A stretch of 64,000 bases of DNA, taken from contig NZ_LIPF01000014.1 of the NCBI RefSeq assembly GCF_001905385.1, forward strand, positions 62,001 to 126,000, given 5' to 3'. The notes beneath the pieces were generated by a model, which ran no database searches, was not told where the DNA came from, and saw only the letters and a program-made list of their open reading frames with translations. Positions 1 through 8,107 of this stretch are shown one piece after another; within the stretch, counting starts at the first letter, position 1; each line of letters starts with the position of its first letter. The DNA comes from Streptomyces sp. CB02414 (GTDB taxonomy: Bacteria > Actinomycetota > Actinomycetes > Streptomycetales > Streptomycetaceae). The position numbers were made by a program, and so were the translations under genes.

Positions 1-33
1 AGAGGGGCGGGGTGCCGCACGCAGGTGCGGGCG

Positions 34-1128
34 TCAGTACCGCAGTACGCCCGCGATGCCCTCCACCTCGCCGAGCGCCCCGTCCGGGACGAAGCGGACG
101 TCCGCGCCGGTCTCCAGGCACTGCTCGACGATCTCGTCCACGATGTCCTCGCGGGCGTCGAGATCGCCGTCGTACGCCGGGAGCAGGTGTTCGCCGTCGT
201 CTCGCATCGTCACTTTGAAGTTCTCCTCGACGGCCAGCAGCCGGACCCGGCCGGTGTGCGCGCTCTCCCACAGCTCGTCGACGCCGGCCGCGAAGTCCTT
301 GCGCCCGCGGGCGGCGTCCAGTTCCCTGGCGACGTCCTCGACGGAGCCGCGCGCCTCGTCGTCGAGTACGGGCGCCACCGCCTGCCACACGGCGTCGGCC
401 GTGCCGTGCGCGAGGCCTCCGTGCGGGACGAGCACCGCGTCCCGCACGGTGTTCCCGGTCTCCTCCAGCACGGACAGCGCGGGCTGCGGGCCGGTGACGT
501 ACAGCGGCCGGGGGTGCGCGCGCAGGACCCGGCCCATCTCGGTGTCGGCGTCGCGCAGGAACCGGCGGGTGTTCTCGTCCCGGAAGGTGCTCGGCGAGTC
601 GCCGATCCGCTCCATGCGTTCGGGGTCGAAGTCCAGCGGCGGGCGGTCCATGGGGAATCCGCCGGTGCGGTCCTCGACGACCCTTCCCGCCCCGCCGCTC
701 CACAGGGTGACCCGGTCGGCGGCGACCGACAGCACCCAGAACGGCCGCTCGGCGGCCTGCGCGGCGACGAGGTTGCGGGTCAGGAAGGTGTCCGAGAGGA
801 CGACGCGCTCCGGGACGGAACGGGTGAGGGTCCAGACCTGGTGCTCACCCGGCGCTGCGAAGATCGCCAGGCCGTCCTCGGTGTGCGAGAGGTCGACCTC
901 CGCCAGGGCCCGGTCGAGTTCCCGGGACACCTCCATGCGGCGCTCACGGGTGACCGCCGGGTCGTCCTGCAACTGCTTCTTGGCCTCGGCGACCGCGTTG
1001 CGCAGCCGGACGGGGTCACCGGCGTTGTCCGGCTCGCGGCGGTGCGTCGGCGTCAGCACGGACACGGCCGGGTAGGGGCGGGGGCGCCGGAGTTCGGCGA
1101 GGGCGGCGGGACTCAGATCGTGCTCCAT
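34..1128 (-). CDS. baeRF-family protein (eRF1-like, often labelled chemotaxis protein)
   Basis: This gene encodes 364 residues. The start with PYPAVSVLTPTHR, the long charged middle and the end GIAGVLRY are typical of the actinobacterial family often mislabelled 'chemotaxis protein'. The family is now grouped with the bacterial/archaeal eRF1-like (baeRF) proteins, which are proposed to act at ribosomes; that role is family knowledge and not shown here. I chose the ATG at 1128 (MEHDLSPA) because upstream in-frame residues are read through a tandem repeat and look non-coding. No signal peptide or membrane segment is seen. It lies downstream of, and in the same direction as, the peptidase gene, but a repeat tract separates them. 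The family call is fairly secure and the function is not. Confidence 0.7.
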   Translation of the reverse strand: MEHDLSPAALAELRRPRPYPAVSVLTPTHRREPDNAGDPVRLRNAVAEAKKQLQDDPAVTRERRMEVSRELDRALAEVDLSHTEDGLAIFAAPGEHQVWTLTRSVPERVVLSDTFLTRNLVAAQAAERPFWVLSVAADRVTLWSGGAGRVVEDRTGGFPMDRPPLDFDPERMERIGDSPSTFRDENTRRFLRDADTEMGRVLRAHPRPLYVTGPQPALSVLEETGNTVRDAVLVPHGGLAHGTADAVWQAVAPVLDDEARGSVEDVARELDAARGRKDFAAGVDELWESAHTGRVRLLAVEENFKVTMRDDGEHLLPAYDGDLDAREDIVDEIVEQCLETGADVRFVPDGALGEVEGIAGVLRY

Positions 1129-1177
1129 GTCAGCACGATAAGACGGACGGACGTGTGGGGCATTCGGAGCAATCCAT

Positions 1178-1237
1178 CTCATACGCCCAGGCCTCATACG
1201 CCCAGGCCTCAAACGTCCGGGCCTCAAACGTCCGGGG
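1178..1237. repeat. Four tandem 15-bp repeats
   Basis: Two exact copies of CTCATACGCCCAGGC (1178-1207) are followed by two near-exact copies of CTCAAACGTCCGGGC (1208-1237), giving four back-to-back 15-mers. A more diverged fifth unit runs into the stop codon of the peptidase gene at 1240. The tract fills most of the space between the peptidase stop and the baeRF start. Confidence 0.85.
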
Positions 1238-1239
1238 CC

Positions 1240-2850
1240 TCAGTCGTCCCGGCCCTGGGAAGCCTCGCCGCCGCAGGAGCTGCCGTCGGGCGGCAGGGAG
1301 CCGTACAGCAGGAAGTCGTCGACCTTGCGGTGCACGCACTCGGAGGACGCGTAGCCCGTGTGCCCCTCGCCCTTGTTGTCGAGGACCACGGCCGAGGGCC
1401 CGAGCCGCTCGGCCGTCTCCTCGGTCCAGCGGTACGGCGTGGCCGGGTCGCCACGGGTGCCCACGAGGAGCATCTTCGCGGTGTCGAGGTCCTTCACGTC
1501 CTCACGGATGTAGTCGGTGCCCTTGGGGCGGCCGTGGCACATCAGTACCTGGGTGAGCCGGTACCGGCCGAAGACCGGCGACGCCTCCTCGTACCGGGCG
1601 CGCAGCCGGCCCAGCGACTCGGCGACCTGGCCGGCGGAGGGCCGGTCGGGGTCGTCCGCGCAGTTGATCGCCATCAGCGCGGCCGGCAGGTTGTCCATCG
1701 GGACGTCCTCCGGGTCGGTGAGGCCGGCACCCGCCTTCTCCCCGTTCCCGGCACGCGCCTGCGCACGGACCGGGAAGGTCACGCCGCCGGACACGAAACC
1801 CTGCAGGCCGCTGGTGTCGCCGCCCTCCATCAGCTGTGCGAGCGCCCGCTGAAGCGACGGCCACAGCTCCTTGCTGTAGAGGGCCTGGCCCATGGCGCCC
1901 ACCATGTCCTGACCCGAGAACGGCTCGCCGAACGCCGTCGGCACCGGGTCCGAGTCGAGCGACGCGATGACCTGCTCGACCAGGCGTCGGGCCCGCCGCG
2001 TGTCCTGCCCGAACGGACAGGCGATGTCCTCCGCGCACCAGTCGAGGAAGTTCTCCAGCGCCGTCTGCTGTCCTCGCGCTCCGGCCAGGCCCTGCTCGGT
2101 CAGCGGTTCCGTCAGGGTGTCCACGCCGTCCAGCACCATCCGCCCGACCTTGTCCGGGAACCTGGCGGCGTAGACCGCGCCCAGCCGGGTCCCGTAGGAG
2201 AAGCCGAGGTAGTTGAGCCGGTCGTCGCCGAGCGCCTGGCGCATCACGTCCATGTCGTGCGCGGCCTCGACCGTGCCTATGTGGGGCAGGACCGGGCCGG
2301 AGTGCTTCGCGCAGTCGGCCGCCGCCTCCCGCAGCCGCCGCAACACGTCCCGCGGTTCGGTGAGCTTCTCGTCCCCGTCGGTCGCCTCGATGATGTCGAC
2401 GGTGGCCGGGCCGCAGGTGACCGGTGAGGACCGGCCGACGCCGCGGGGGTCGAAGGTGACCACGTCGTAGCCGTTGGTCAGGTGCATGAAGTCCTTGCCG
2501 CCGCCGACGAGTTCGTCGACGCCGGAACCGCCGGGCCCGCCGAAGTTCAGCAGCACCGAGCCGCGCTTGTCACCGGTCGCCCGGTAGCGGGCGAGTGCGA
2601 GATCGAGCGTTCTGCCCTTGGGCCGGTCGTAGTCGAGGGGGACGGTGACCTTCCCGCACTGGAGGTCCTCCGGCGCCTCCATGTCCTCGCACGCCGACCA
2701 CTTGACCTTCTGGTCGTAGAACCGGGACAGGTCGGGCCCGGTGTCCCTCGCGGTCGCGGCGGGCAGTCCCGCGACCAGCAGCGCCAGCCCGAGCGCGCCG
2801 GTGACCGCACAGTGCCGGACCGAGGGCCGGGACTCCAGCTTGGCCAGCAT
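1240..2850 (-). CDS. Secreted alpha/beta hydrolase, tripeptidyl aminopeptidase (TAP/Slp) family
   Basis: This 536-residue protein has an N-terminal hydrophobic stretch (about residues 15-33, ALGLALLVAGLPAATA) that looks like a secretion signal. The mature part is a classical alpha/beta hydrolase: an oxyanion-hole region NFGGPGGSG near 102, FDPRGVGRS near 133, the nucleophile elbow GFSYG with Ser at about 218, an Asp in RGDPATPY and a His in GEGHTGY near the end. The C-terminal cysteine-containing tail is the TAP-like C-terminal domain. Family members such as Streptomyces tripeptidyl aminopeptidases and SlpD/SlpE remove short peptides from the N termini of extracellular proteins. The start is ATG at 2850 with GGAGG just upstream. 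It is divergent from the chaplin gene. Confidence 0.88.
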   Translation of the reverse strand: MLAKLESRPSVRHCAVTGALGLALLVAGLPAATARDTGPDLSRFYDQKVKWSACEDMEAPEDLQCGKVTVPLDYDRPKGRTLDLALARYRATGDKRGSVLLNFGGPGGSGVDELVGGGKDFMHLTNGYDVVTFDPRGVGRSSPVTCGPATVDIIEATDGDEKLTEPRDVLRRLREAAADCAKHSGPVLPHIGTVEAAHDMDVMRQALGDDRLNYLGFSYGTRLGAVYAARFPDKVGRMVLDGVDTLTEPLTEQGLAGARGQQTALENFLDWCAEDIACPFGQDTRRARRLVEQVIASLDSDPVPTAFGEPFSGQDMVGAMGQALYSKELWPSLQRALAQLMEGGDTSGLQGFVSGGVTFPVRAQARAGNGEKAGAGLTDPEDVPMDNLPAALMAINCADDPDRPSAGQVAESLGRLRARYEEASPVFGRYRLTQVLMCHGRPKGTDYIREDVKDLDTAKMLLVGTRGDPATPYRWTEETAERLGPSAVVLDNKGEGHTGYASSECVHRKVDDFLLYGSLPPDGSSCGGEASQGRDD

Positions 2851-3003
2851 CGATGCCTCCCGGGCGCCCCGTCGCGGACCGGTGCTCGGCGCCCTCGCTC
2901 ACCATAAGCGGGCCCCGGACGGCTCGCCTCCGGACGAGGCCTGTGGGTGCTTTGCCACCAGTTCGACAAAACGGTCACTCGATGGGGTGAAAGGACTATT
3001 AGC

Positions 3004-3031
3004 CATAACTCGGATGGTGCGTCCGCGTTTT
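3004..3031 (+). promoter_or_regulatory. Possible BldN-type promoter of the chaplin gene
   Basis: CATAAC (3004-3009) and CGTTTT (3026-3031) are separated by 16 bases, about 50 bases before the chaplin start. BldN-dependent chaplin promoters have a CGTAAC-like -35 and a CGTT-starting -10 with this spacing. The match is partial, so this is a candidate only. Confidence 0.35.
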
Positions 3032-3081
3032 AACCGGTGCGGGCGCCTGCCCGTGACCAAGTCTGGAAGGCAGGGAAACTC

Positions 3082-3786
3082 ATGAGAAGGGTTACCCGAA
3101 ACGGTGTGCTCGCCGTCGCGGCCACCGGCGCGCTGGCCGTGACGATGCCGGCGTACGCCGCGTTCGCGTCCGACGGCGCCGCCGCGGACGGTTCCGCGGC
3201 CGGCTCGCCGGGGCTGATCTCGGGCAACACCGTCCAGCTCCCGGTGGACGTCCCGGTGAACGTGTGCGGGAACACGGTGAACGTGGTGGGGCTCCTCAAC
3301 CCGGCCGCGGGCAACAGCTGCGCCAACACCGGGGCGAACGGTACGGCGGACAAGGGGAAGGAATCCTCCGAGGGGGCCGGTGCGTCGGGAGGCGCGGTCG
3401 CCGAGGGCGGCGCCGAGGACTCGCCGGGCGTGCTCTCCGGCAACGGCGTCCAGCTGCCGGTGCACCTTCCGGTGAACGTCAGCGGCAACAGCGTCAACGT
3501 CGTCGGCATCGGCAACCCGGCCGTCGGCAACGAGTCGACGAACGGCCCCGGTGACGAGCCCGAGCCCGCCGAGCCCCCCGCACGGCCGGAGCCCGAGCCG
3601 TCGGCGCCCGAGAAGGAGCACGCCGAGCCGAAACCGTCCCCGCACGTCGCGGCCCCGCCGAGGGAGTCGGCGTCCCTGGCCCACACCGGTGCGGACCAGG
3701 CGCTGCCCGCCCTCGCGGGAGGCGCCGCGCTCGTGCTGGGCGGCGCCGTCCTCTACCGGCGGTTCCGGCCGGGCGCCCGAACCTGA
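3082..3786 (+). CDS. Long chaplin with LAxTG sortase signal (ChpA/B/C type)
   Basis: This 234-residue surface protein has a signal peptide (about 1-30, cleavage near AYA), two chaplin domains (about 42-82 and 114-154), a Pro/Glu-rich spacer (about 155-195) and a C-terminal sorting signal made of LAHTG (199-203), a hydrophobic segment and a basic tail. Long chaplins are linked to the cell wall by sortase and help make aerial hyphae hydrophobic. The first domain keeps its two cysteines; the second has Ser and Glu/Ser in their place. The ATG at 3082 was chosen for its signal peptide and the upstream GGAAGGCAGGG. By context it may be the ChpB equivalent, but the member cannot be fixed from sequence alone. 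Confidence 0.93.
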   Translation: MRRVTRNGVLAVAATGALAVTMPAYAAFASDGAAADGSAAGSPGLISGNTVQLPVDVPVNVCGNTVNVVGLLNPAAGNSCANTGANGTADKGKESSEGAGASGGAVAEGGAEDSPGVLSGNGVQLPVHLPVNVSGNSVNVVGIGNPAVGNESTNGPGDEPEPAEPPARPEPEPSAPEKEHAEPKPSPHVAAPPRESASLAHTGADQALPALAGGAALVLGGAVLYRRFRPGART

Positions 3787-3796
3787 CCGACGGTGG

Positions 3797-3832
3797 CCGG
3801 CCGTCCCGGGGGCACGCACGCGGGACGGCCGG
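3797..3832 (+). terminator. Hairpin terminator after chaplin gene
   Basis: A perfect 12-bp stem (CCGGCCGTCCCG at 3797-3808 with its complement at 3821-3832) and a 12-base loop lie 10 bases after the chaplin stop. There is no T tract, as is common in Streptomyces. Confidence 0.65.
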
Positions 3833-4147
3833 GACGCGCCGATGCCGCCGGACTGCCGGGGCGCTGAACGCGGTCGCCCTCCGGCGGCGCTCCTCGGCAG
3901 AGCGGCCCGCCCGGCGGCACGGTGCGCGCGCTGCCCGGGGGGCCACCCGGGAAACCGGGGCCGGCAAGGGAAGCCGGGAACCGGCACGGCGCCACAGAAC
4001 CGGCACGGGAGCCGACTGAGGCCATGCGTGCCGGCTGGCCGGACGGACGGCAAGGCGGTGCCCCGGCGGCGTACCCGACACGAGCAGGTCACCCGGGCCG
4101 GGGCCCGCGCGCCCCGCCCTCGCCGCCGCCCGATCCTCCGCTGCCGC
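3833..4147. other. Intergenic stretch without recognisable gene
   Basis: Between the chaplin terminator and the deaminase stop there are some 315 bases of high-GC sequence. Open frames exist in several phases, but their products are low-complexity Arg/Pro/Gly strings of the kind produced by shadow frames. I see no RNA gene, promoter or repeat of note. Confidence 0.5.
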
Positions 4148-4633
4148 TCAGGCCCGCCCCGTGTGGAACCGGCGGTGCAGCGCGTGAATCTCCCCGGTCA
4201 GTTCCGGTACCGGGCCGTCCACCGCCACCCCGGGCGCCACCTCCCGCACCGCCAGCGTCCGCACCGGGGGCGCGGGGACGCCCAGCTCCGTCAGCCAGCC
4301 ACCGAGCTGTTCCGCCGAGGCGACGTACACGATGCGCCCCAGGCCGGCCCACGCGTGGGCGGCGGCGCACATCGGGCAGTGCTCGCCGGACGTGTACACC
4401 GTGGCGGCGGCCCGCTCCTCGGGGGTGAGGTGGGCGGCGGACCAGCGCGCGAGCTCGAACTCGGGGTGGCGGGTGCGGTCGCCGGAGGCCACGTGGTTGC
4501 GGTCCTCGGCCAGTACCTCGCCGTCCCCGCCGACCAGTACCGACCCGAACGGTTCGTCACCCGCCGCCAGCGCCTCGGCCGCCAGCTCCACGCAGCGACG
4601 CAGGTGCGGCAGTTCGACGTCCTTCACAACCAT
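4148..4633 (-). CDS. Cytidine/guanine deaminase family protein
   Basis: This 161-residue zinc-dependent deaminase fold contains HPEFE, which supplies the first zinc ligand and the catalytic Glu, and PMCAAA within CPMC, which supplies the two zinc cysteines. The overall layout matches the CMP/dCMP/guanine/tRNA-adenosine deaminase superfamily, close to guanine deaminase-like nucleoside deaminases. The substrate cannot be read from sequence. The start ATG at 4633 (MVVKDVEL) is preceded by GAGGAGG at about 10 bases, so the longer frame upstream is not needed. It is divergent from the epimerase gene, with a candidate operator between them. Confidence 0.85.
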   Translation of the reverse strand: MVVKDVELPHLRRCVELAAEALAAGDEPFGSVLVGGDGEVLAEDRNHVASGDRTRHPEFELARWSAAHLTPEERAAATVYTSGEHCPMCAAAHAWAGLGRIVYVASAEQLGGWLTELGVPAPPVRTLAVREVAPGVAVDGPVPELTGEIHALHRRFHTGRA

Positions 4634-4710
4634 GGGCCCGGCCCTCCTCGGCGATGTGATCCTCACCGGCAGCCTATGCCGCCCCTCTCTTGCTACGGCT
4701 AATCGCGAGA

Positions 4711-4725
4711 GTTACAGTCTCTAAC
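4711..4725. promoter_or_regulatory. Inverted repeat GTTA-N7-TAAC in divergent intergenic region
   Basis: GTTACAGTCTCTAAC is an inverted repeat in an unusually A/T-containing patch (about 4691-4730) between the divergent deaminase and epimerase genes. A second, overlapping GAGA/TCTC symmetry adds to it. It could be a TetR- or HxlR-like operator, but no adjacent regulator gene is present. Confidence 0.35.
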
Positions 4726-4792
4726 AAGAGCTACCGCCCCTTGCGGTCCGCTCTCGCAGACGCACCCGGAGAACCGAGAGAAGGGGACCGTC

Positions 4793-5758
4793 ATGTCCGC
4801 CGCCACCCCGCAGTCGCAGTCGCCCGCCCCGCACACCGTCCTGGGATCGGGCCCCGCCGGCACCGAACTCGCCCGTGAGCTGGTGCGCCGGGGCCACCGC
4901 GTCCGGCTCGTCGACCGCAAGGGCGACGGCCCCGCGATCGAGGGCGTCGAGCGGTTCGCCGCCGATGTGAGCACGGTCGAGGGTGCGCGGGCCGCGACAG
5001 AGCAAGCCGCCGTGGTGCACCACTGCGTCAACGTCGGCTATCACCTCCAGACCGAGGTGATGCCGCGCGTCCAGGAGGCCGTCCTCGCCGCCGTCGAGGC
5101 GACCGGAGCCCGGCTCGTCGTGCTCGACACCCTCTACCCGTACGGCGAGACCGGGGGAGCGGTGATGACCGAGGACAGTCCGTGGCTGGCGACCAGCCGC
5201 AAGGGCCGGATGCGCGCCGAGCTCGACGAGCGCTATCTGTCCGCGCACCGGGCCGGCCGGGCCCGCGTCGCCCTCGGTCGCAGCGCCGACTTCGTCGGCC
5301 CCGGGGTGCTCAACTCGTCCCTCGGTGCCGCCGTCTTCCCGGGAGCCCTCACGGGAGGCGATGTGGTGGGCATCGGCGACATCGGTCTGCGGCACAGCTA
5401 CACCGACATCCGGGACGTCGCGGCCGGCCTCGCCACGCTCGGTGACCGGCCCGAGGGCGACGGCCGCGTATGGCACCTGCCCACCGCGCCCGCCGTCAGC
5501 ACGAGTGAGATCCACACGATGATCGAGAAGCGTGTGGGCCGGCCGCTGAACGTCGTGGTGCTGTCCGAGCCCCGCCCCTTCGGCCCGTTCGACGAACAGT
5601 TCATGGCCGAGTACGCGGAGATGTTCTACCAGCACACGGAGCCGCAGATCATGGACTCCACCGCCTTCGAGCGGGCCTTCGGCGCGGTTCCCACGCCGCT
5701 CACGGACACCGTGGACGCCACCGTGAGCTGGTACGAACAGTGGCTCGCCGGCCGGTGA
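4793..5758 (+). CDS. NAD-dependent epimerase/dehydratase (atypical SDR)
   Basis: This 321-residue protein has an N-terminal Rossmann motif (GSGPAGTELA, about 19-28), an acidic strand end (LVDRK), and a body like that of NAD-dependent epimerases/dehydratases, including a YPYGET segment near 115. The classical YxxxK pair is not obvious: the region reads TLYPYGETGG followed by a separate SRKGRM. That fits an atypical SDR used as a reductase or a nucleotide-binding regulator. The substrate is unknown. The start ATG at 4793 is preceded by GAGAAGGGGA. Confidence 0.82.
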   Translation: MSAATPQSQSPAPHTVLGSGPAGTELARELVRRGHRVRLVDRKGDGPAIEGVERFAADVSTVEGARAATEQAAVVHHCVNVGYHLQTEVMPRVQEAVLAAVEATGARLVVLDTLYPYGETGGAVMTEDSPWLATSRKGRMRAELDERYLSAHRAGRARVALGRSADFVGPGVLNSSLGAAVFPGALTGGDVVGIGDIGLRHSYTDIRDVAAGLATLGDRPEGDGRVWHLPTAPAVSTSEIHTMIEKRVGRPLNVVVLSEPRPFGPFDEQFMAEYAEMFYQHTEPQIMDSTAFERAFGAVPTPLTDTVDATVSWYEQWLAGR

Positions 5759-5789
5759 CGGCGGTCCCGCGGGCAGGTGTCCCGTTCGC

Positions 5790-6059
5790 TCAGCGCCGGG
5801 TGCGGGCCCTCGACCGGTCCAGCGCGGCCACGCCGAGCGCGGCGAGACCGATCTGGATGAGCCACTCGACCCAGTCGACGCCGTCCGTGTCGGCCACGCC
5901 GAAGGCCGCCGCGACCCACGAACCGATCAGCGCGGCCACGATGCCGACGAGGATCGTCCACAGGACTCCGATGCGCTGACGGCCCGGGACCACGAGCCGG
6001 CCCAGCACGCCGATGACGATTCCGATGACGATGGCACTGATGATGCCGTCTACTTCCAT
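5790..6059 (-). CDS. GlsB/YeaQ/YmgE family membrane stress protein
   Basis: This is a small 89-residue protein with three hydrophobic segments (about 5-24, 32-54 and 64-80) and the Gly-rich helices of the 'transglycosylase-associated' (GlsB/YeaQ/YmgE) family. Members are abundant in actinobacteria and are linked to general or osmotic stress; the molecular role is unknown. The start ATG at 6059 follows AGGGGCGGAG. It lies next to another small membrane protein read in the same direction, but a strong hairpin separates them. Confidence 0.85.
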   Translation of the reverse strand: MEVDGIISAIVIGIVIGVLGRLVVPGRQRIGVLWTILVGIVAALIGSWVAAAFGVADTDGVDWVEWLIQIGLAALGVAALDRSRARTRR

Positions 6060-6150
6060 CTCCGCCCCTCCATGTCAAGACCCCCGCAGTAGGGCGTGTG
6101 CCCGTTGCGGGCGCGCGTAGTCCGCGGCGCCGGTCGTAGGAGCGTGCGAG

Positions 6151-6176
6151 GGCCGGCCCGCTGGAGCGGGCCGGCC
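6151..6176 (-). terminator. Hairpin terminator after SPW protein gene
   Basis: An 11-bp perfect stem (GGCCGGCCCGC, 6151-6161, with its complement at 6166-6176) and a 4-base loop lie 20 bases beyond the stop of the minus-strand SPW-repeat gene. Confidence 0.7.
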
Positions 6177-6197
6177 TTCGGTGTTCCTCCCTCGTGT

Positions 6198-6638
6198 TCA
6201 GGGCCTGCGCATGCTCTTCGCCGCGGTGGCGGCGCACACCGTCCCCAGGGCCAGGGTCAGAGCGCCGATGATGATGTTGTTCCAGATGACGCCGGCGTCC
6301 GGGTCGGTGCCGACGATCCACGGCGAGATGATCATCCAGATCCCCATCGCGCACATCGCACCGCTGAGGCCGTACATGCGTTCCGGAGCGCGGGTGAATC
6401 CCAGGGCCAGCAGGCCGATGGCGATTCCTATGATCAGGTTGTGGGCCACGAGTGCGGGCTGGCTGGTGGTGAAGTGGAGTATCCACGGGGACACGGCGCA
6501 GTACAGGCCGAGCAGGAACACCGGCCCGTCCACGAGTGCCACATCGCGGCCGCCGAGCATGCGAGCGTAACGCTCCTGCATTTCCGGGGCGTCGGGGTGA
6601 CTGGAGATGTCACCTCGGGGGTGCGAGACGTTGGCCAT
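6198..6638 (-). CDS. SPW-repeat membrane protein
   Basis: This 146-residue membrane protein has four hydrophobic segments arranged as two copies of the SPW repeat, recognisable as SPWILHF and SPWIVGTDPDAGVIWNN. The family is found in actinobacteria and some proteobacteria and has no assigned biochemistry. The N-terminal 40 residues are hydrophilic and contain several His and Asp residues. The start ATG at 6638 (MANVSHPRGD) is preceded by AAGGAGACGAATC, a good ribosome-binding site. Confidence 0.85.
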   Translation of the reverse strand: MANVSHPRGDISSHPDAPEMQERYARMLGGRDVALVDGPVFLLGLYCAVSPWILHFTTSQPALVAHNLIIGIAIGLLALGFTRAPERMYGLSGAMCAMGIWMIISPWIVGTDPDAGVIWNNIIIGALTLALGTVCAATAAKSMRRP

Positions 6639-6754
6639 GATTCGTCTCCTTCGACTGACCGGGCCGTCGGTGCGGTTTCGGTAGCGCCGCACGCGTCCAT
6701 TCTGCTCTTATTTCTCCCTTATGTGTAGTCGGGGAGCGGCCTGCGGAGGGGGGA

Positions 6755-7012
6755 GTGTGCGGGCTGGACATGTCCACGCGGATCGCGGGCAGGCGAACGA
6801 CCGGAGACGTCCGGGACACAGCGACAGCGGAGGTGGCCGCCGCCATGGGTGCGAAGGTGTTGGAACGGTTCCCCGCGGGCTCGCCGCGCGGCTCGTGGCC
6901 GGCGGAGGAGTACGCCGCACGCCGGCGTGCCCAGGGTGAGCCCGCGACCGTCGTCATGGACCTGAAGTCGGACGCCTTCCTGGTGGTCGTTCAGGGCCGC
7001 GAAGAGAAGTGA
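6755..7012 (+). CDS. Small hypothetical protein
   Basis: This gene encodes 85 residues, starting with GTG at 6755 after GGAGG (6745-6749); an in-frame ATG at 6770 is an alternative. The product is mixed alpha/beta in composition, with no membrane segment or signal. The C-terminal half (PATVVMDLKSDAFLVVVQG) has a strand-like pattern. I do not recognise a family. It is divergent from the SPW gene and precedes the pseudogene read from the other strand. Confidence 0.55.
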   Translation: MCGLDMSTRIAGRRTTGDVRDTATAEVAAAMGAKVLERFPAGSPRGSWPAEEYAARRRAQGEPATVVMDLKSDAFLVVVQGREEK

Positions 7013-7041
7013 GCACGTCCCGGTGACGCGGCCGGCCACCG

Positions 7042-8009
7042 CTAGGGCCGTGCCAGCGCTGCCAGGTGTGCCCGGCGTACCGGTGCCGTCTGGCCGTGGA
7101 CCAGCAGGAACATCCCCTCGCGCGCGAGCCGTTGGGCCGGGTCGTCGAGGCTCGTCGCCCGCCCGCCCCCGGCCACCACGGCCGTGGTCGTGGCCGCCCG
7201 CATGACGTCGTACGCCCGGGTCCGCAGCGCGAGCCGCTCCTCGACGTGCTCGTGCGGGACGGGATGGTCGGCGAGCGCGTAGGCCCGCGACCTGACCTCG
7301 TCGAGTTGTGCCCGCGGCGCCTCGGCCGGCGCGGCCCCGTCCGGAGCGCGGGCGAGCAGGTCCAGTGCCGCCCGGGCCACTCCGAAGACGGCCGGGGAGG
7401 TGTTGGTGCTGCGAGGCGTGTCGGTCCGGGCGAGTTCCTCCCGAGGTGCACGCAGCACCACCGCCTCCTCCGGCACCCACAGGCCGTCGAGCCGTACGGA
7501 CACCGTCCGGGCCGCCGTCAGCGCGGCCAGCCGCATGGGCGGTGACGGCCGCAGCCCCGGCTGCTCGCGGGCGTCGGTGAAGGCGAACACACCTCGTCCG
7601 CCTCGGTCGCACCCGCGAGCAGCATCACGTCGTTCAGGCCCCAGCCGGTGTACCAGGGAACGGTGCCGTCGAAGCGCACGCCGTCACGTTCGGCGGCGGC
7701 GCGCACCTGCACCCGGGGCTTTCGCGCGCGGGGAGTCCGGGAGCCGCCTTGGTGGCAGCCGTACCGGCGTGTGGTGCTGGGTCTGCACGAACCAGGTGGA
7801 GCAGCGGGCGCCGGCCAGGATCTCGGCGACCTCCCGGGCCACCCGGTCCGGGGCCCCGGCGCCGCCGTCGCGCAGCGCGTCGACGGGGACGTCGTGCCCC
7901 CGGGTCACATCGAGGCGGTCCGCGCGGCCGGGCTGACGGGGTGAGGAGTCCGGTCGGCGAGCCGGCGGGCCTCGGCGACGAGGGCGTCCCGGAGCGAGGG
8001 GTGCGGCAC
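7042..8009 (-). pseudogene. Frameshifted acyl-CoA dehydrogenase
   Basis: Pieces of one acyl-CoA dehydrogenase-like protein appear in order on the minus strand but in different frames. An N-terminal piece (VPHPSLRDALVAEARRLAD) starts at GTG 8009. A second frame then carries VAREVAEIL and STWFVQTQHHTPV at about 7850-7750, a third carries GTVPWYTGWGLNDVMLLAG at about 7690-7610, and the C-terminal 180 residues continue from about 7590 to the stop at 7042. At least three frame changes are needed, and the total length (about 320 codons) is shorter than an intact enzyme. The conserved pieces are convincing, so I read it as a decayed gene; sequencing error could explain one shift but hardly all. Confidence 0.75.
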
Positions 8010-8017
8010 GGGAATGT

Positions 8018-8034
8018 ATTTCGGTACCTGAAAT
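8018..8034. promoter_or_regulatory. Inverted repeat ATTTC-N7-GAAAT
   Basis: ATTTCGGTACCTGAAAT is an AT-rich inverted repeat between the decayed acyl-CoA dehydrogenase gene and the divergent aldehyde dehydrogenase gene. It is a candidate operator for one or both. Confidence 0.35.
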
Positions 8035-8044
8035 GTTGGCTATT

Positions 8045-8074
8045 ACATCCACACACATCCACACACATCCACAC
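8045..8074. repeat. Triple ACATCCACAC-type direct repeat
   Basis: Three tandem copies of a 10-base ACATCCACAC-type unit sit in the leader of the aldehyde dehydrogenase gene, just after the inverted repeat at 8018-8034. Confidence 0.7.
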
Positions 8075-8107
8075 TGTCGACGTCTTCCAACCGCCAGCGA
8101 GGCACCC

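Noticed and set aside
25..2427. Open frame of 800 codons on the plus strand opposite baeRF and peptidase genes
   Set aside because: Composition and lack of motifs mark it as a shadow of the two minus-strand genes.
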